Numbered from the stretch's first letter, positions 36,201-51,200 are shown. The stretch is 64,000 bases of DNA from Nocardia albiluteola (GCF_018860155.1 NZ_JAHKNI010000011.1:282270-346269), one strand, 5' to 3'. Numbers and translations are program-made. Notes: a model not told the origin generated them from the sequence alone.

Positions 36201-39200
36201 GAGCAGCTCCACCGGCTCCGCAACGCCGCGCTGGCCCGCTGGGAATATCACGAGTCGGCGCAGTACGAGATCCACGACGGCCAGGTCGTCATCATCGACC
36301 AGTCCAACCACGAGACCATGACCGACCCGGAGGGCGAAACCGCCGACGGTCCAGGGGAAAAGCCCGCCGGGGGCTCCCGCTGGAACGACGGGCTGGCGCA
36401 GGCGATCGAAGCGAAACACAACCTGGACATCCGCCACGACACCGATACCAGCACAAGTATCACCGCCCGGGAGATGATGGGCCAGGAGCACTACGACGCC
36501 TGGTGTGGCGCCTCGGGCACCGCCGAGGGTCACTTCGAAAATGTCGCCAAGATCGATCGCTTCGCCCCGTCCCGGCTGATTCACGGACAGGACGACGTCC
36601 ACGAGTCCGAGATCGAAAAACTGAAGGCGATCGCCTCGGACATCGACCTGCTCACCAACGAATCGGGCCGCCCGATCCTGGTGCTGTGCCACCGCAACGA
36701 CCTCGTCGCCCCCCTGTCCGCGCTCACCGAGACCGAACACATCACGGTCGACGCCAAATGGTGCCTGCAGCAGGGACCACGGCTGCAGGAGGCGCTCCAG
36801 GAAATCGCCGACAATGCCGGCAAACTCGGCGAGGGCACCGGTCCCAAGGTCGTCATCATGAACCTGCAGGGTTCCCGCGGCTGGGATCAGGAAATCAACG
36901 ATGCCGCAGAGAATCTCGGCGGCCTGCACGTCATGGCCACCGGGCACTCCACCCTGTCACGGGCCATCGATATCCAGCTCGAAAACCGCGCCGCGCGCGG
37001 CGGCAAACGCGGCAGCGTCCAGTACTACCTGACACCACAGGACCTGGCCTCGGCCGCCAGCAACCATCCAGAGGTCAAGGCCTCGATCATCCGCTTCGAA
37101 AGCGCCGCCGCAGCCCATCGCGCCGCCCCCACCGAGGAGACCCGCACCGCACTCACCCAGGCAGAGGACGAGCTACGCGCCCACGTCCTACCCATGCAAC
37201 AAGCCGCCCTGCTACGCGCCCAACAGCAGATGGCCCTGCGCAACGCCGCGGTCGGCGCTCTAGCCGGCGCCGGACAGGCCGCCCCACCACAGATCGACGT
37301 CAGCCAACTCAGCCCTGCCCTGAAACACTGGACACCCTCCACCAACACCACTCTGCCCAGCTGGCACGCCACGATGACCACGGCCGCCGCGCCCGCCACC
37401 TCCTCCTGGCATCCCGACACACGCACCACGGTCGTCGACACCGCCACCCACCTCGCCCGCTTCCTGCACGGCGGCAACATCTCCCACACCCCCGTCGTCA
37501 ACACCCCCGTCGTCAACACCGCCCCGGCGACATCGACCGGACCGACAGCGATTTCGTCTGCCGACCAATCGAACTCACCCCAAACATTTGCCCGACAAAC
37601 GCATTCACCTGCAAATCCCACCCAGCCCCTCTTCGCGCCGACCAGCTCCTCACCCGATCCCACAGCCACGCAGCACATCCCGGCCACCCCCCGCAACTCC
37701 CCCACCCAAGCCTCCGCCGGACCGCCGGTGCACAACCTCCCCGACCACGGGGTCCACAACCTCCAGATAACCCTCGGCGACCCCGACGGCGAGTCTGCGA
37801 CATTCGAGGTCCGCACCACCGACGACACCGATCCCGAACTCCACCTCCACATCTCCGCGACGATCGACGCCCCGCCCGGCGAACATGCCGACCCCATCGC
37901 CGACGCCCGGCACTCGGACCGCGGTACCGCACTAGCGGCGCTCGTCGACGAACTCACCGAGAAACAACGATGGGCAGCCAACGCCGCCGCACTGCTCGGT
38001 GGCGCCTTCGTCCGCACCATCGGCTCCGGGCCGATCCGCGTGACCATCGACCTGCGCCGCGACCGCACCGGCAGACGCACCCTCACCGCCCACCTCAGCA
38101 CTCACGACCACAAGGACCCGATCGTCCTGGAGTTCGCCAGCGACGGCGTCACCGGCAACACCTCCGAACCGCCCGGCCCCAGCTCCACCCAGCCGACACG
38201 CCCGGAACGCAGGCCACCGGGCACCTCCGACGGTTCGGCGCGGACACGTGAGGCCCCGGAAACACCCGGCGGCCCGAGGGCGCGCGTTATCACCGGCCGA
38301 CCGGCCCGCCGGGTGAGGGACGGATCCGGCAATCCCGGCTGGGGCCCCCCGGACCCCGGAGGGGCCTGGCCGACCCGCCTGGTCTCCCCGGCCCCCCAGC
38401 AAACCTCGCCGACCCGCCGACCGGTCTCCCCGTTCCGGCAACAACCCACGAGCCCGACGCCCGCCCCCGGTCGCGCGGTCCCGCACGGCCGCAGGGGAAT
38501 CCGGCCGGAACCGCGGCGGTCGGCGGCCGCCGGACCGGCGAATACTGCTGCGCTGGACAATTATCCAGCCGATGCGGGCACCGAAGAGCATGCAGGCGAC
38601 CAGCATCGCGGCAACGGCACTGGGCAAAACACGCCGGTATTCGGAACCGCCAGCGCACCCCTCGCTCTGAAAATCATCACCCCCGAAACCGGGTCAGCGA
38701 AGCCAGGTACCTCCGCTGCGGCATCGACTACTGCTCGGAATACCTCGAAACTGCAGCCGGGCAACGGGACCCGCTTGCCACTGCCGACCACCACACCGGA
38801 CAGCGCCGACAAGCTTGCGGGCGATCAATACCCCAGCGACGGTACCGGACAGCACACGACCGCACCCGAATCCGCGATCGCACAAACGGAGCTAAATCAG
38901 GTCGAACTCGACTCGGTTCAGCAGGACTCCGTTGGGCAACAACCGGTATCCACCCACGCCCCCACCTCGGGCAATGCGGCGGACGGGGCATTCACGCCTC
39001 GGACCGCCGTCAACTCCTGCCTGATCAACGCGGCCAACCGGCTCAATGCCGACCAGGGCAGGCAGGTCATGGCCGTCCCGGAGTACGACCCCGAGGGAAT
39101 CCTCGCCGGTGCACTTCCGCATCTGCTGGGCAGCAACATGACCGGTATCCCCGGCCACGATTCCCGGGCCCGCCACACCCACGTGTTGCGGACGATCGTC

Positions 39201-42200
39201 GACGCGGCCCGACAGGCCCGCGAGGCTGCATCGGACTCGAGCGAGGCCGCCCCGCGCGTCAGCGCTGTGGTCGTGGACGACCGCATCGCCCTGTTCGACC
39301 GCCGACGCCGCGCCGGCGATCCGGAAAACCCCGAGCGACCGATCCTCGAAGCGGGCGGACACGCGGGCGCCACCCTCGTCACCGACCCCGATGATGTCCA
39401 GGTCCCTTCCGGGCACATCCGCGTTTACCGCCGCATCGGCGCGCATGCCAGCGAGATCAACTACCTACACAAGAACCACGACGGCACACACGCATTGACC
39501 GTTGATGGGAAGCCGTTCACATTCAATCCCGGTACCGGCGACCTGACGACCCCGGACGGCCTTGTCACGACCCTCCTCGCACTCACCGACGGCGCACCCG
39601 AAGCCACCATCACCACTCAGGCGGCAGCCTGGTGTAACGGGGAACGCCGCGACATCGGCGACCCCGACCTCGAACTGCTCGACGCCGACACCCCCATCGG
39701 TATGACCGACCCCACCCCGTGGATCGCGCCGAGCCGACCCACCTACGAGACGCACACCCCCGGCAGCACGGGAAGTCCACCGGCGATCCGGACGACCAGG
39801 CTCGGCATCACATCCTCGGGCGTCACCCTGCCCGACGGCACCCCCTTCACCACGCCCGCGGCCGGGTTCCTGGTCGCCCTCGGCGTACACCCGGGCGACT
39901 ACCGCACAGCACTGAATCCCCGGGACGAGGCACAACTGCCCGCAAGCTTTACCGGCCCTGCCGGGGGTCCGGCGGCGCTCGCACGGATGGTCACCGATGA
40001 CGAGGGGAACCTCGTCTCGGTGACGCCGGTGCCGATGTCCGCCGGAGGCGATGGGGAAATCCCGGCGCCGCAGCCGACCGGCACCACGGAATCGACTCGG
40101 ACACAGCACCTTCGGGCCGTGGCGACGTTATGCTACGACCTGAGCAGGGCGGGCATGGATCCGGGTCGGGTGGTGGACGACCAGCACGACCGCGTGGGGC
40201 GGAACCCCGCCGATGCGCCCACGATCGCCGAGGTGATCGCCGACCGAGGCGCGGGAGCCGAGGCAATGCTGTCCCGCCACGGCGACCACTACTGGGTCGA
40301 TGTGCTCGCCGTCGAGGAGGATCATGCCGGCGAGCTGGCAATTCGCCTGCGGTTCAACCCCGTTCGCGGCGAGCCGGGCGAGGCGACCCTGATCCTGAGT
40401 GGAGACCAGGCCCGCCTGACCGATGCCGATTTCGGCCCCGATCCGCTGCGAACCGCCGCGGTAATCGGCGAATTCGATCGGAAGGTACTGCGGCCGTGGG
40501 TATCCCGCTCGTCCCGGGGCGCCGTATCCGGCGGGAGGCAGCGCCGCGCCCCCTCCTGGACCGATTCCTGGGCCTCCCGGCTCGAGGTCGGTACCGATGG
40601 ATCGCTGCGGTACCCGGGAGAGCCGGGTTATCGCGAGGGTGACCCGTATGTTCCCGCCGGGAACCGCGAGACCCTGGTGGTGAACACCGCGAACGGCGAC
40701 ATACTCGCCCCGCTCGAGGGCCTCGAGCTCGCCGACGACGACCGCCGGCGCTCGGCCCTGACCGACGGCACCCTGATAGCGATCCGCTGCGACTTCGCGA
40801 GAAGCGGTGCGCTGCGGTCGATCACAGTGCTGAATGTGAACGGTGGCGCCATCGGTGATCCGCAGCGACGCGCGGAGCAGTCCGGGAAGGTCCGGCACTA
40901 CCTGACCCGTCGCGGGCTGGATGTCACCGGGATCCGTTTCGAGGACGACGAGGAGCACGGCGGGCCGCCGGACGCCGCCACACCATCGGACGACGCGCGG
41001 GAGATCGCCCTCCGGAACGAGTTCACCAGGCGCGGCGACGGTTTCGACATCGAGGTCGGCTACATCGGGTCGACAGCCGGCCACGACCGGATCGAGGTGA
41101 CGCTGCACTCCACAGCCGACGACACCACCCGCCCCGGCCTCGCCAGCATCCTGCTGGACACGTCGGACGGCGTCACGACCTTCCGGGTGACCATCATCGA
41201 TCCGGGCTCGGACCCCGCCGCGACCGCCGATGCACTGGGCGAGCTGCATCGCCGGCTGATCGAGACGCGGCATCGTGGCAGGCTGCTGACGAACGAACGT
41301 CAGCTCGCGCAGGAGCGGGTGGACCATCTCCGCGAGACCGTACGGCGCGCAGCACATTCCGCCGGCCTCGGACTCGGCGTGCCGACCCCCGACGACGTGG
41401 CGCGCGCGTACTCGGCGGACAGCACCGAACGCACCGCACTACTCGAGGCGCTGGACGCACTCGGTCGTGCCACCACAGCGCTCGACACGCTCGATGCGCT
41501 GGCCGGGAAGTTGGCGGCCGCCACTCGTGCCCGGGCGCGCGACGGATCACCGACCGAAGAAGGCCACGCCGATGCGGACTGGCGGCACGGCGATGCGAGC
41601 GCAAACGCCGCCGCCACGCTCATCGCTCGACTGAGGGTCGCGTCCACCGATCCGGTCTTGCTCCCCGATCCCGCCGCCGCGGTGTCGCACCCCTTCGATC
41701 CCGCACTCGCGGCGGTGCACATGCTGCGGGATCTCTACGCCACCGATGTGTTATCCGGCGAGGATGTGCGCGCGGAGCTGACATCCACCATCGCCGAATT
41801 CGGCCGGCCCCTGCCCGATCACGACCATCTCGTGGCCCTGCTGATGGCGAAGGGACCGGGCGCCGCGCTCCTGCTCTGGAATGAGGGCGGTGATCCCGGC
41901 CTGCTTGTCAACGAGCGCGGCCGCATCCTGTCCGTGGGCCCCGAATCCGATTCGGCGCAGCGAGCGCGGCCCCGGCGATACCCGCGGGCGATGCGCGGGG
42001 TGTTCCTCGACACCACGGGCAATCCCTACGTCCCGGCGGGATTGGACCACATCATCCAGTCCCACAACGTATTACACCCGTTCAGGCGATCCGGCGAACT
42101 GGGCCGGTTCGCCCCGGCCGACGCCCCAGCCACGGCCCAGCTCGTCATCCGCTCCGTCGGGCCTGACGGCGAATCCCGGTACCTGCTGGTCGAATCCGGG

Positions 42201-45200
42201 AACGGCGAGCAGGAAACCGGGTGGCGGCCGACCGGCGGAATCCGGCGCACCCACGAGACACCCGCCCAGGCCCTGGCCCGTATCGCCGGCCGAGAGCTGT
42301 CGCTCTCGGAGGAGGACCTCGCCGGTCTCACGCTGGCAGGCTCATACGTCACCGAGGGACCGGACGGCGCGCCGGTCACCTTGATGATGGCTGATGCGCC
42401 AACGGAATTCGCTCCCAGCCCCGGAACAGCCTGGCTCAGCGGTGACGAGCTGACCGCGACGCCCGGGCATATCGAGGAGCCTGTGCGCGGCCAGGTGGCG
42501 CCCTCGCTGCTCGACCACCTTCCGGTCTTGCTCGCCCTATCCACCCCGCTGGAAACCCTGCGTGCCTATGCGGCGCTGCCCGCGGTACTCGAAGGCCTCG
42601 GCCTCCGGTACGACGAGGTCCTGGTGGAGGTGCAGCGTCGCGCCGGCACACATGCTGAGCTGCAGGGCATTCCACTGGCGGCGCTCGTCGCGGCATACAC
42701 CTACCTCATCCTTTCCCGCGACGAGCTCTGGCGGAACAGTACGGCGAGCGGCACGCTCGTCGCCGCGGCATCGGGTGCGGCGGTCCCGCAACTCGGTACG
42801 GCCCCGTCGAAGGCAATGCTGGCCAGGATCGCCTCCGTGACCGCGCCGCCGATCGGCTGGCGAACCGAGTTGTTCGCCGCTCGCTCGCTTCTCGCCGCGC
42901 AGTTCGACCACCTGGGGGCGCTACTCCCGCCGCACGGAACGACCTCGCTCGATGCGCTACGCGCCCTGGACGAGAACCCGGCCCTGGTTCGACATGCCGT
43001 ACAGCACCTCCTGATCGGGTCCGTCCGCGGCTCGATCGGGCGAACGGCACAGGCGCTGCATGCCGACGTCCTGCGGTACGAGCGATCGGTCGCCGAGACG
43101 GGCCCCGTCGCCCTCGGTTCGGCCCTGCCGTCGGCGACCACAGAACACGACCAGCAAGCGGCGGCGAACATCGCCGAGCACCGTGCACACCTGTGGACGA
43201 TGCTGGCCCGGACCGGCCTGGATATCGATCCGGCCACGCCGATCGACCGCTGGGCGGCGATCTGGTTGATGCTGGCCGATCACCTGCAGAATTCCTTCAC
43301 CCGCAACAACTTCGGTTACGGCGCCGATCCCAGGGCCGCGACCCTGGCAGGTCGCGGCGCACTCGCGCAACGCTTCACCGGGCGGCCGGCACTGCTGGCG
43401 GCCCTGGAACGCCTGAGCCCCCACGACGCCCTGCTGGTCCTGATCCCCGGCGACTCGCCTCGCGTCGTGATTCGCCGCGACCGCGGCACCGGGCAAGGCG
43501 ACCACTCACGATCCCTCTTCCTGGAGTTCGCGCCCGGCAGCGACCGGCCCCGGCCGCTGCGTGGCGACTATCCCCCTGGCACCCGCCTGCTGCGCTTGGA
43601 TTTCCAGGGTCGTGCCGCGGCTCTACATGGCATCGAGCCGCCGTTCGACTCGCTCGGCTGGGTGCCGGACCTGGTCGAGATCCAGCAGGCCGCCGACGCG
43701 CATCTGCAGGCACTGCGCTCGAATACGCGTGCATTGCCCGAGCACATCGCGGCGGCCGATGCCTTGAAATCGCGGATCGACGACAGCGCAACGGATCTCA
43801 TGGAGCTCTGGCTCCGCCATCGGTATGCCGCCGGCCTGGCATCCGAACTCGACGCGGACCGTGATTCGTCGCGCAGGGACGCCGATGTACACGGGATGAT
43901 CGAGGGCAACCTGCACCAGATTCGGCAACAGATTGCCACGACACGGAACCTGTTGCAGGCTGACGTGGCGCGTCTCAGGGGGCGCCCGATCGATCCCTCC
44001 GAACCGTCGCACATCGATCCATGGGCTGCAATCGCCCGAATGCTCGTGAATATCAAGCGATCCCGCTTCCCGGACGACCCAGAGGACGACATTCTGCCCT
44101 CCTCCGAGGACGAATTCCTCGCCGGGAGAAGACGGTTCGTACACCTCTATGACGGGCCCGACCAACTAAGTTCCGACCTGGCACAACTGCCCAATCGGTC
44201 GACGGTCGTGGTCATCGGGAACGGCGTGCCGACCCACGTCCTGGTCGCTGTCGACGGCGCGTTCGGCCGCAGGATCGTCGAACTCGGCAGGGAGAACAGC
44301 GATCTCGACGCCGACCTAAACTACCCTGCTGGCACCCGCCTGATGTTCCTCGACGACCACCTGAACCCGGTGTTGCCCGCGACAGCCCCGCACGAGCGGC
44401 CCCGGACCACCGTCCGTCCCGGCAGCGAACCGACGGATTACCCCAGTCCGACGTACCACCAGGCCGCGACCAACCTGAGTTTCGAGCTGATTCGTCTCGG
44501 GGCGAACCTGGGGCATGCCGAATTCGTACTCGAACTCGCCGGTGACAACGATCTTGGCGCCCGTCTGATCGACCTTCCGGTCGGGTCGACGGCGATGATC
44601 ATGGCGGACGGCCACCCATCCCACCTGCTCCAACACGTCATCGACGAATCCGGCCATGCGGTGCGCAGGCTCACGTCGAACGGTGAGCTGGTCCCGGCCG
44701 ACGACACCGATTACCCCGCCGGAACCCGGGTGCTGTTCCTAGACGACGAGAAGAACCCGGTCGTCCCGGGCGTCAACGTCTGCATGCAGACCGCGACCCG
44801 CTGGGTCAACGCCGCCGCGGGTCGGCAGGTCACAAAGCCACCGGCCTACAATCCCGCCGACCTCGGCGGAACCCTGGCCGCCGACCTCTCATCCATCCTC
44901 AACGACGGTCAAGGCGATAAACAGGTGGAGGGCATCGCATCCACCGACGACCTGTCGGCCCATGCGAACCTCATCGGCAAGGCGTTGGCCGCCGGCCCGG
45001 GCAGCACCGTGCTGGTCATCGATCAGCGCACACACAATAAGCGAGTGCCGGGCGACCCCGGCATCGTCATCGGCGCACACGCCTACGCCCTCACCTATGT
45101 CCGCGACAACAACGACGGCACACACACTTTCGCCATCGACGGCCAGACCGTCCTATACCGCGCCCCCACCGGCGACGCACCGCACACCGACATTCTGGAA

Positions 45201-48200
45201 ACCCTCGACGGCCGCCGCCGAACGCTGGCCGTCCTCACCGGCGGCACTCCCGAAACCACCGCTGCCACCTGGGCCATCGCCTGGCACAACGGAGAACACC
45301 TGCCCGGCTTCGGCGACCATACCGACACCCACGGTACCCCCCTGCCCTTACCAGCCCCGGACCTACGCATCGGCGCGGGCACACCGGAGAACCACCAGCC
45401 ACTCGACCCATCGGCACAAAGCTTCACGGTCTTCCAGCGGTCGGTATGGGACGCCCGCGCGGACATACAGTCCGAAGCCGATGTCTACCGAATGATTCGC
45501 GCCGCGCCCGATGCCAATGCGGCTACCGATCCGCAGTCCTATACGGACGAAATCCTGCAGCAGGTTCGGCAGCTCCCGCCGGAACGTCCGCCGGCGAAGG
45601 TGCGTGCGGAGGCGCTCGGTCAACACGACATCAGCCCCGCGTCCGTCGATTCGATCAGCAGGCTGGCCGATATCGTCCAGAACTTCCAGTTCTACCGCGG
45701 CAGCCGCACCGCACCGGCGCGGTTTCGCGTCATCGTGAATGTCCAGCCCGATGATGCACCGGCGCTGATGGCCGCTCTGCTGCACGAGGTGCTCTACGAG
45801 CCGGAACGGTTCCCCGGCGTGCCAACCGCGAAGGTCGCCGGGGCATTCGAAAACGTCGCCGATCGCATCGTGATCTACGTCGAGGATCTCGCGGACGGTG
45901 AGCGCGTCGGCGCCTGGTTGCAGGACTATTGCACCGGTCGCTCGGTGACGTTCGCCAAGTCTCTACCGGCCGGTTCGTACCCCTTGGCGGTACCGGGCGT
46001 GAGCATCGGGGCCGAGGACCCCGGTGGCCGGAACAGCTTCAGCGGGATCCGCTCGGCGGCGGTGTTTCTCGCGCTGCGATGCACGCTCGACGCGGCCGGC
46101 GACTTCGACATGTTCCGTGCCGAAACTCACCGCGCGCTGCGCGAACTCGGTGTGGACCCCGACCACCCCTGGCTGCTGGCGAACGACCCGGACCCGACTC
46201 GCATCCCCGCCATCCGCGCGACCGACAGCGGCATGTCGGTTGCCGAATTGCTGGCCCGGGTGGACATCGAGCAGTTCAGGGCGGTCCAGGGCACGATCGC
46301 GGCGGAATACCAGGACGCCCAGCGGGCGAAAGAGGCAGCGTCCAAGACGAAAGACACTCGCTCGCAACGGGATCGGGAGCGTCTTGACCGGCTGGCCAGC
46401 CGGGACAAGTACCTCGGGCAGCTGGCTGCCATCGTGACCGCCGGTAATCCGGTAGAGCTCACTCAGCAGGCAGAGCTCGAGTTCCTGGTCGGCCATTACC
46501 AGGCGGTGGCGGCAGTGCTCGGCGCCCAGAACGGCGCCGGACCGGCTCTCGAAGCGTTCACAGCCCGCGCCGAGCAGCTCAGGGAGCGTTATGAGCAACT
46601 TTGGGCTCAGCCATCCGAGACCGGCCCGGCGGCCACCCAACCTGCCTACTCGAAAGCCGCCGAGGTTGCCGCCACGCTCGCCGACCTCACCGCGGGCGCA
46701 CCAGTCTCGCTCGAGCAGATGGCTGGCGCGGCGGCACCGAGCACGGAACAGGTTCGCAGGGTTGTGGCCCGAGTGTCCCTCCGTGCCGATCCACGCAACC
46801 TCAACCACCCGGATCTCATACAAGCGCGGACGGCACGGTCCATCAGGGAGCTGCTGACCGAGCTGCTGCAGGCGCTGGAGAACCCCGCCACACCGGTCGT
46901 CGCTCAGCACCGGTTCGAGTTGCTCGTCGAACTCCTGCACAGCGCGGACCAGTGGCTCGAACCGTACGGCCCCGCAACCACTTACGACACCAGGGGCCGG
47001 GTCGATGTCGTGGCGACGGTCGCCGATTATCTCGCGGCCGAGGCCGTACTGCGAACCTTCGACGACGAGCCGGAACCGGCCCCACACCGTGCGGAGCAGC
47101 TGGACCACCGCGGCACACCGGCGATCGCGGGCCTCAGCAATATCGGCCGACGGCAGCTGCACGGCCATCCCAACGAGGATGCGTTCGCTATCGCCACCGC
47201 CGAAATCGACGGTGAGACAGTCCAATTCATTGCCATTTCGGACGGAATGTCGAGCAGCGACCGGGGCGATCACGCCGCGCGGGTAGCCACCGAACGGGCG
47301 ATCGCCACCATGCTGGAGGCGGCGCAGGCGCATCGGCCCGAGAACCCCTTCGATGCGACGATGTCGATCGAACAGGCCACGGCGGACGCGCACGACGCGG
47401 TGGCCGATCTTGCCAAGACCCCGAGATACGCCCGATCGGAAGATCCACCGACCGGCACCTTCGCCTCGGCCATCATGAGGCCGAGCAAGGAGGCGAACGG
47501 TCATACCACGGTCACCATCGTTTCGGTCGGTGATACAAGGTTCTATTGGTTCCCACTGGACGGCGGCGAGCCGATATGCCTGACCACCGACGACACTCCG
47601 GCAGGAGAGGCTGTGGCCGCGGGGATGTCGGAGGTCGACGCCCTGAACCCCGCGAAGCTGCGCGAAGCAGGTTTACAGCATACGAACCCCCATGGTCTGC
47701 ATTATTGGCTAGGGGAAGAGGAGGGCAACAGGAAGCCCATCCGCGCCGAGACCTTCGATCTGGCGGGTGCGGGGGTGCTGCTCGGGTGCACCGACGGCCT
47801 CTGGAACGCGCCGTTCAACGCCAAAGCCAAGGCCACGCGCAATGTCCAGGCCATGGATGCGGAGACGGCCGAAGACCTTGCACTCACCGGGATTTCGGCC
47901 GAAGACCTCGCCCGGATCTTCCTGCGGGAGTGGGCCCGGGATCCGGGCAACCTCCTCAACGCCATAACCGGGCTCACCGGCTACGCCTGGCAGAAGGACG
48001 GGACCGACAACATCACCGTCGTGGGCGCGATCCCCGTCCGAAGGCAACCCCCGACGCCCGGTGACGGTAGTTCCGCCGGGGATCCGGCACAGCCGGGCGG
48101 GTCCGGCTCCGCCACACCGTGGGCGCCCTCTCCCCCTACCGGCTCGCCGTGGTCAGCCACACCCGGCGCGCCACCCGCGTCGGTCCAGGGTGACAACTCC

Positions 48201-51200
48201 TCACCCTGGTCGCCCGAATCTGCTCCGCGCGGCGGACGTTCGGGCACGAGCCGGGGCGCTCCCGGTATACACCACCGGGTGCTCGGCGAGGATGCGGTGC
48301 CGTTCGATACCGCCGACCCGAATCGCAGCGCTACTCCTGCGAACTACGGGAAAAATCCGAGCATCGTCTACGCTGTCAGCCCGAATTTCCCCGCGGCCTG
48401 GGCCCTCGGATCCCCGGCCCGGGCGCGCGGCACGGCCCCGGGCGGCAGCGCGCCGGAAACACCGCGTCCGGCAGCACTCCGCACGCTCGGACAGACGACC
48501 GGCGGCTCCGGCACACCGTCCGATGGCAGCGCCCGGCCAACATCCGAGAGCGTCTCGTCCGCCCCCGCTCCCGAACTCCCCGCGCGCACGCCCCCGGCGT
48601 CGAGTGGCGGCTCCGGCCCGGGCAATCCGTGGCGGCCTGGCACGCCGCAGCCGGGCGAGGATCCCGAAGAGCTTGCCCGGCAACGGGACAACCTCGCCGC
48701 ATCCGCGGGCATCGACCCGACCGAGATCTCCGAGAGCACCGAGGATGTGGAATCTGCCCGGGCCGCATGGCATGCGGCGATCGAGGCGGCGCACCGACAG
48801 GTTACCGATGAACTGGCCGGCTGGGCCGCGGCACTCGGCGTCGCATCGGGAGAACTGGCGCACACCGAGATTCGCGATACTCCCTACCGGCAACTGCTGA
48901 CCTTCCTCCGCGACGACCTGCTGCGCCGCGAGGCGGCACTGAGGCAACTTCCCGGACTGGTCGATGCCTGCCGATTCGCCCCGCGGCGCACACGGGCGGC
49001 GCGAATGGAACTTCTCGGCGAATTCCGCCAGTACGAACGGCGGCAGGCCATCCAGCAGAACTGGCGCGCGCTGGCGGACATCCTGGGGTGCACCGTCGTC
49101 GACCTTGCCGACGCGGCGATTCTCCAGACCGGCCTGCCAGGACTGGAGCGATTCGAGCAACTGCGACAGGCGATCCTGAGCAGCTTCAACGCTCTGTATC
49201 CCGTGGACGACGGGACAGCACAGCTTCTCGCCGGCAGGCTGGATCTCCCAGAGGAGCGGTTCGACACGGAAAACGACCTGCTGGCACGGGAATTGGACGA
49301 GCTGCGACACCGGATCGGGAGGCCGCTACTCGAGGCCGCCACATCGCCGCTGCTGTTTCCCGTCGAGCCCGGCCCGTGGGCAACCCCGTCCAACGGTGCC
49401 AGCCGGGTGCTGGCCGACCTACAGGGCCGAATCGAATCCAGCCGCACCGATATCCGGCAATGGAGTTCAGAAATATTCGGCGAGACACCGCCGTCGAATC
49501 TGAGCGGAGCCCAACTCGCCGACTGGGCAACGAATCTGATCCTCACGCGCGGTCTCGACAGCGTCGAGACCGCGCGTGCGAACCGGATCGTCCTCGAGGC
49601 CGGACGCCTAGCACAGCTCACCGGGCTGCTCCCGCGTCTTCGCGCGGCCGCCGGAATGCTGGCCGCCCTGCGGTGGTTCGGGGAGAAGGGCATGCGGACG
49701 CTGGCCAACGGCGTCGCGTTCGACCCCGAAACCGGCGGCATCGTTGTCGCCGCACCGCAATGGCAGCAGCACCCGATTCTGACCGCCGCCGCGAGCCGGA
49801 TAGTCGCCCAGGCTCACACCGCGGGCACGGGCATCACCTTCCGGACGGTCGATACCGGCGCCGACGGCAACAGCACCATCACCGGCAGTGAATCCGCCCC
49901 TACCCTGCAAGATCGGCTACCCGCGGTCGAGGGCGCGGCCGAGATCGGCCGGATCGCGGAGTGGATGAACGGACGCGGCGACGGCCGGACGTTCCATCAG
50001 CGGATCGACGCCGCGATGCGTTCGGGCGTCGTCGCCTGGTCGGACGCGCAGGAGTATTCCGAGGAGGACGGAACGGCGATCTACCGGGTGCGGTGGATCG
50101 AGTTCGGGAATGGCGACACACTGCCCCTGAAAACGTACGCGCGCGGGGAATATGCGAAAGCGGCCAGGGCCGTGGCAGCTCTCGCGTCCGCGATGGGCGC
50201 CGGTGTCCTGATGGAGCTCCGGCCGCCGACGCAACTGCCGCAGGAGCTGGGAGAGCTGTGGTCCTACTTCGTCGAACCTACTGCGCTGCTGCCGCTTGCC
50301 GGCCCGCTGGCACCGTCGCGCGAGGCCCTGCCACATCTGGTCATGAACGCGGTGACCCGGCCGCACGGCAGCGACCTGCGCATGAGCTACGACGGTCAGC
50401 TCATCGGCACCAACTACCCGCTGGCCCTGCGCCCCGGCTACGCCGCGGGTGAGGGGCATGAGCTTTTTCTGAGGCCGCTGTCGCACCTGAGCGACCACGG
50501 CAACGTCGAGTTCGAATATCTCTCCCACGGAGTAGCCAAGGAGGCCATCGAGGAGCTGTACGAAGCCGCCGAGCAGGCGAGAACCAGATTCCGCGGGCTG
50601 GGCCTCGAGGATCGGTTCGACGAGATCAGGTATCACCTCCGGAGAATCCTCTGGCAGGGACAGGAGCGGGAAACAAGCGAATCCGGCGGCGCCGCAATGC
50701 CCGCGCTCGGTCCGCCCGCCCCGGGCTCACCGTCGTCGCCGTCGGACCGCGAGGCGGACAACGACGGCCTGGAAACCTCGAAAGATCCTACCGCGCAACC
50801 TGATACGAGCCAGGATTGGCGTGCCGTCCTGGCGCGGACGTGGTCCGAGGTGCAGTTGTACGCGGTGGTTGCGGGCATCGATCCGGACGAGCTGGCCGAC
50901 GACGTCATCGACGGCACACAGTGGCAGCAGGAGATCACGCGGGCGCGCCGCACGATCGCATATCACCGGGGGCTATGGATCGCAGCCTCGAAAGCCGCGA
51001 CGATACGGCCGGAGTCCCCGCCATTACTTCGCGGGCTGCCCGACGATCTGGACCGCCGCGAGTTCGCGCTGACCCAATTGCCCGAACTGCTGAAACGGCT
51101 CCGGGACGCGCTCGCGGCGACCACTCCCGCTGCACCGAAGATCTGGTTGCCCATGTCCAGCGGCCTGGTACACCACCTCACCCTGACGCGGCAGCGGCAC

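Noticed and set aside
34440..36947. Long minus-strand ORF (835 aa) opposite the SecA-like region
   Set aside because: It is the antisense shadow of the giant plus frame; composition is Gly/Val/Arg-rich with no motifs, while the plus frame shows SecA motifs.
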